Part shown: positions 61,499 through 64,000 of the stretch, in pieces | Numbering within the stretch: the first letter of the stretch is position 1 | How the letters are laid out: each line of letters opens with the position of its first letter | DNA from: Gammaproteobacteria bacterium | GTDB lineage: Bacteria; Pseudomonadota; Gammaproteobacteria; Steroidobacterales; Rariloculaceae | DNA: 64,000 bases | Assembly (NCBI GenBank): GCA_036381015.1 | Contig: DASVDR010000026.1 | Coordinates: forward strand, 45,237-109,236 | Direction: 5' to 3' | Notes under the pieces: generated by a model | The model's database searches: none | What the model was told of the DNA's origin: nothing | Seen by the model: the letters and a program-made list of their open reading frames with translations, nothing else | Made by a program: the position numbers and the translations under genes

Positions 61499-62376
61499 CA
61501 CGTTTCCTCGTCCAGTTGACGGCGCAGCTCGCGGACGATGTCCTGGAACTGCGGGGCCGTTTCCAGCTCGAGCCGGCGCGGGCGCGGAAAGTCGACCGGC
61601 GTGACCGAGCGTATCCGCCCCGGTCGGGGCGACAGCAGCACCACGCGATCGGCGAGAAACACGGCCTCCGTGATCGAGTGCGTGACGAACACGACCGTCG
61701 CACCCGATGCCGCGGCGAGCGACTGAAGCTCGAGATTCATCTTCTCGCGCGTGAGCGCATCCAGCGCGCCGAACGGCTCGTCCATGAGCAGAATTCCCGG
61801 ACGATAGCTCAGCGCCCTGGCGATCGCGACACGCTGGCGCATGCCGCCGGAAAGCTCTCTCGGGTAAGAGCGCTCGAAGCCCGTGAGGCCGACGAGCTCG
61901 CAAAGCTCGCGCGCCCGTGCGCGGCGTTCACTCTTGCCGGTTCCCCGCAGCTTGAGCGGCAGCGCGATGTTGTCCTCGACCGTGTACCACGGAAAGAGGT
62001 TCGCGTCCTGAAAAACGATGCCGAGCCGGCGAATCGTCTCCGAATCGCGGGTCCCGTCCTTCCATAACGGCGCCCCGCCCGCGAGCACCTGCCCGCCCGT
62101 CGGATGGACGAGGCCCGCGAGAATCCTCAGCAACGTCGTTTTGCCGCAACCGGATCGGCCGACGAGCGAGATGAACTCGCGCTGCCGCACGGACAGCGAG
62201 ACCTTCTGCAGCGCCACGACGGACCCGTGGCGCGCCTGATATTCCTTGCTGACGTCGATCAGCTCGAGCTCGGCCGCCGCTCCGGGCCGTTCGACCGGCT
62301 GCGCATCACGCGCAGTCTGCGCCGCCTCGGCCGGCTCGGCGTCGCGTGTCGCGATGGTGCCGTGCCCCATCATCAT
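61498..62376 (-). CDS. ABC transporter ATP-binding protein (SsuB/TauB type)
   Basis: 292 aa. Walker A GRSGCGKTT, Q-loop VFQDANLFPW, signature LSGGMRQR, Walker B ILLMDEPFGALD, and H-switch VTHSITEA. It energises the adjacent permease. There are several ATG choices in MWMMMGHG; the ATG at 62376 has GGAGG six bases upstream and is preferred over 62382. The first 35-40 residues are an unusual Ala/Glu-rich extension. Confidence 0.93.
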   Translation of the reverse strand: MMMGHGTIATRDAEPAEAAQTARDAQPVERPGAAAELELIDVSKEYQARHGSVVALQKVSLSVRQREFISLVGRSGCGKTTLLRILAGLVHPTGGQVLAGGAPLWKDGTRDSETIRRLGIVFQDANLFPWYTVEDNIALPLKLRGTGKSERRARARELCELVGLTGFERSYPRELSGGMRQRVAIARALSYRPGILLMDEPFGALDALTREKMNLELQSLAAASGATVVFVTHSITEAVFLADRVVLLSPRPGRIRSVTPVDFPRPRRLELETAPQFQDIVRELRRQLDEET

Positions 62377-62439
62377 CCACATCCTCCGCTCGCGGTCCCG
62401 TGGGCCGACGTGAGCGTTCCGTTCGGGGCCGAAGCGGCG

Positions 62440-63525
62440 CTAGGCTTCACGAACGAGCTCGTTGGTGTACCACGCATCTGGAGTCGCACCGGGTTCCGCG
62501 AGACCCGCGTTCACGAGCTCCTCGTATCCTCGCGTCCACCTTTCCGGAAGCGTCACGAGCAAGCTCTCGCGGCCGGCCGCCGTCCAGATGCGCACGTACT
62601 CGGCGAGGCTTTCCTTCGCGATCGCGGTATCGTTCAAACCGTCGAAGGAATATTTCCGGCGCATGATCTCGAGCGTCCGGTCGAAGCCGTCGTCGTTGAT
62701 CATGAAATCGAGCGCGGCACGGACGGCGTCCAAGTACTTCGCGATGTCGCCGCGGTTCGCGGCAAATCCGTCCTTGGAGGTCATGTAGAACTGTCCTCCG
62801 GAAGCCATGAACTCTCCCGGATTGAAGACCACGACCCCGGGCTGCTGCTGCTCGAGTATCTTCGCGGTATCGATGCTGACGGCGTAGCCGGCCAAGCGAC
62901 CTTGCTCGACGAGGTTGAACACACCGGGTGTCAGGCCGACGACCTGGCGCTGCACGCTCTCCGGATCGATGCCGGAGGCGGCCAGGAAAAGATCGAGCTC
63001 CGTCTCGCTCGAGCCGCCTTCGGATGGGATACCGATCGTCGCGCCCACGAAGTCCTCGGGCCGGCGCAGCGCCCGCTTCTCGCTCGAGACGAAGCGAATC
63101 GTCGATTCCTTGAGCACCATCCCCACGTTCATCACCGGCGCGGCCCGGTTCGCCGCGGCCCGCATCCCTTCGATCTGGCTGATGCGCGTCAACGGCGACC
63201 GCCCGGCCAGCACCAGCTGGATCGCCTGCGGCGATCCGCGCGTGACCTGGAACGAAACGTTCAGGCCCTGATCGGCGAAATAGCCGCCCGCGTCGGCCAT
63301 GAGCTCCGGGGCGAACGTGAGGCTCGCGAGCGGGAGGATCGTCAAGAACGTGAACGGGGCGGCCTCGGCGCCGGTCGCCGCCTGCTCGGGGCTCGCTTCG
63401 CCGGACGGGCTTTCCGCGCCGCACCCGCCGAGCAAGGCCGCACCGCCGAGGGCCGCCGACCCGCGCAGGAACGCGCGCCGCGTGAGCCCTCCGCGCCGGC
63501 CCGGACGATAGATGACATCGTGCAT
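62440..63525 (-). CDS. Tat-exported lipoprotein, substrate-binding protein of the ABC importer (NMT1/SsuA type)
   Basis: 361 aa. N-terminus LTRRAFLRGSAALGG is a twin-arginine signal and runs into the lipobox LLGGC, so the mature protein is probably lipid-anchored. The mature part has the NMT1/SsuA fold: LASLTFAPELMADAGGYFADQGLNV, GSPQAIQLVLAGR, IGIPSEGGSSETELDLFLAASG. Binds a small solute in the periplasm and delivers it to the permease. ATG at 63525 with GGGGAG eight bases upstream. First gene of the transporter operon. Confidence 0.9.
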   Translation of the reverse strand: MHDVIYRPGRRGGLTRRAFLRGSAALGGAALLGGCGAESPSGEASPEQAATGAEAAPFTFLTILPLASLTFAPELMADAGGYFADQGLNVSFQVTRGSPQAIQLVLAGRSPLTRISQIEGMRAAANRAAPVMNVGMVLKESTIRFVSSEKRALRRPEDFVGATIGIPSEGGSSETELDLFLAASGIDPESVQRQVVGLTPGVFNLVEQGRLAGYAVSIDTAKILEQQQPGVVVFNPGEFMASGGQFYMTSKDGFAANRGDIAKYLDAVRAALDFMINDDGFDRTLEIMRRKYSFDGLNDTAIAKESLAEYVRIWTAAGRESLLVTLPERWTRGYEELVNAGLAEPGATPDAWYTNELVREA

Positions 63526-63888
63526 TCCGCGATCTCCCCTTCCTCGCCAAAGCTTCACATCCCGCGGGATCGCAACGACGATCGAGCGACGAGCGCGTGC
63601 TGAGACGCGCCGGCTTCTCAGCAGGCTCGGGCGGCACGCTGACCGGCGGCGTTCGCCGCCGCGCACGAACCGGGCGCACCCGCGGGCCGAGCGGCCGCGG
63701 TGCGCCCGGGGAAGCGTTGCCCGTTGATTCTAAGGCGGATTTCCCGCCGCCGCAGCCGCTCGCTCAACGGCTAGACTAGTCCGATTGCCGAGCCTCATGC
63801 AAATGCGGCGGCAGGAATCGGACCGGAGCCCCAGGGACATAGAAGCCGCCGAGAGCTCGCGCTCCCGGACGGCTCGTTCAGCTTGCGG
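63526..63888. other. 363-bp gap with large hairpin
   Basis: Between the binding-protein gene and an upstream gene on the same strand. At 63671-63708 a perfect 10-bp outer stem (CGGGCGCACC / GGTGCGCCCG) encloses an inner GC stem, likely an end-of-transcript hairpin for the upstream gene, though without a U-run. The rest should hold the transporter promoter; none is clear. No coding signal. Confidence 0.5.
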
Positions 63889-64000
63889 CTACTTGCAAAG
63901 GTCGGTGATGCAGATCGAGTCGAGAGTCCGACCAGGCGGCGGCACCTCCAGCCCCCGCTCCTCCATCAGCTTGCGCAACAGCGCCGCCGTCTCCGGATGC
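63889..64000 (-). CDS. 3' end of an unrecognised gene (cut by window edge)
   Basis: The last 36-37 codons on the minus strand, too short for the usual size cut-off but with protein-like composition: ...ETAALLRKLMEERGLEV, then PPPGRTLDSICITDLCK and TAG. The two cysteines in the last ten residues may form a disulphide or bind metal. I do not recognise the family. The start lies beyond 64000. Confidence 0.5.
   Translation of the reverse strand, partial: HPETAALLRKLMEERGLEVPPPGRTLDSICITDLCK

Overview
The window reads as chromosomal DNA of a Gram-negative, very GC-rich gammaproteobacterium, most likely an uncultured or little-studied lineage of the Steroidobacter/Woeseia type. The evidence is three intact TonB-dependent receptors plus one fragment, a multi-subunit TonB-ExbB-ExbD system with TtpC- and DUF3450-type proteins, a Kdo hydroxylase for lipopolysaccharide, and many secreted proteins of families common in those groups. 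Lineage is an inference from gene content; no rRNA, tRNA, CRISPR array, insertion sequence or phage gene was seen.

Left part (1-9.5 kb): the end of a MetE-like zinc methyltransferase runs into a bidirectional terminator. Facing it is a seven-gene, same-strand methyl-cycle/one-carbon cluster, read from 9117 down to 570: a DNA-binding-like/methyltransferase fusion, a short MetF-like reductase, metK, an adenosine kinase-like PfkB protein, ahcY, fhs and a PAP2 phosphatase. Together these make SAM, use it, recycle SAH to homocysteine and AMP, and move carbon through tetrahydrofolate.

9.5-20 kb: a TonB-dependent receptor, then a tightly packed energising operon (20029 down to 12220) with DUF3450, TtpC-like ExbB, short ExbB, two ExbD, TonB, TPR, and a second DUF3450 plus TtpC-like pair. 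The DUF3450-TtpC module is therefore present twice, at both ends of the operon.

20-31 kb: a KdpD/KdpE-like two-component pair without kdpFABC, an APC permease, a second MetE-like protein, and a four-gene secreted operon (25574-28930). That operon has two paralogous unknown proteins flanking a metallo-beta-lactamase-fold protein that has lost its zinc histidines and a DUF6152 protein. A repeat-rich gap and an acyl-CoA dehydrogenase follow.

30.6-46.8 kb: a GT9 glycosyltransferase with a Kdo hydroxylase, an MmgE/PrpD protein, a Tat-exported DUF1552 protein with a secreted ankyrin protein, NAD-malic enzyme, a sugar/antibiotic-kinase-like fusion, a secreted amidohydrolase, a YdiJ-type FAD/FeS dehydrogenase and another secreted unknown.

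46.8-64 kb: a TonB-dependent receptor, a third MetE-like protein, an XRE regulator divergent from another receptor that is followed by NTF2-like and TfdA-like dioxygenase genes, a secreted amidohydrolase, and a LigM-type tetrahydrofolate-dependent aromatic O-demethylase. Directly after ligM a gene start is fused to the tail of a TonB receptor, a clear rearrangement or assembly junction. An SsuABC/TauABC-like transporter and the end of an unknown gene close the window.

The most coherent reading is an organism that takes up complex organic substrates through TonB receptors and can strip methyl groups from methoxylated aromatics onto tetrahydrofolate (LigM), with MetF-like and Fhs enzymes to oxidise the methyl group and MetE-like enzymes plus the SAM cycle to re-use it. 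The individual families are well supported; the physiological link between them is inferred.
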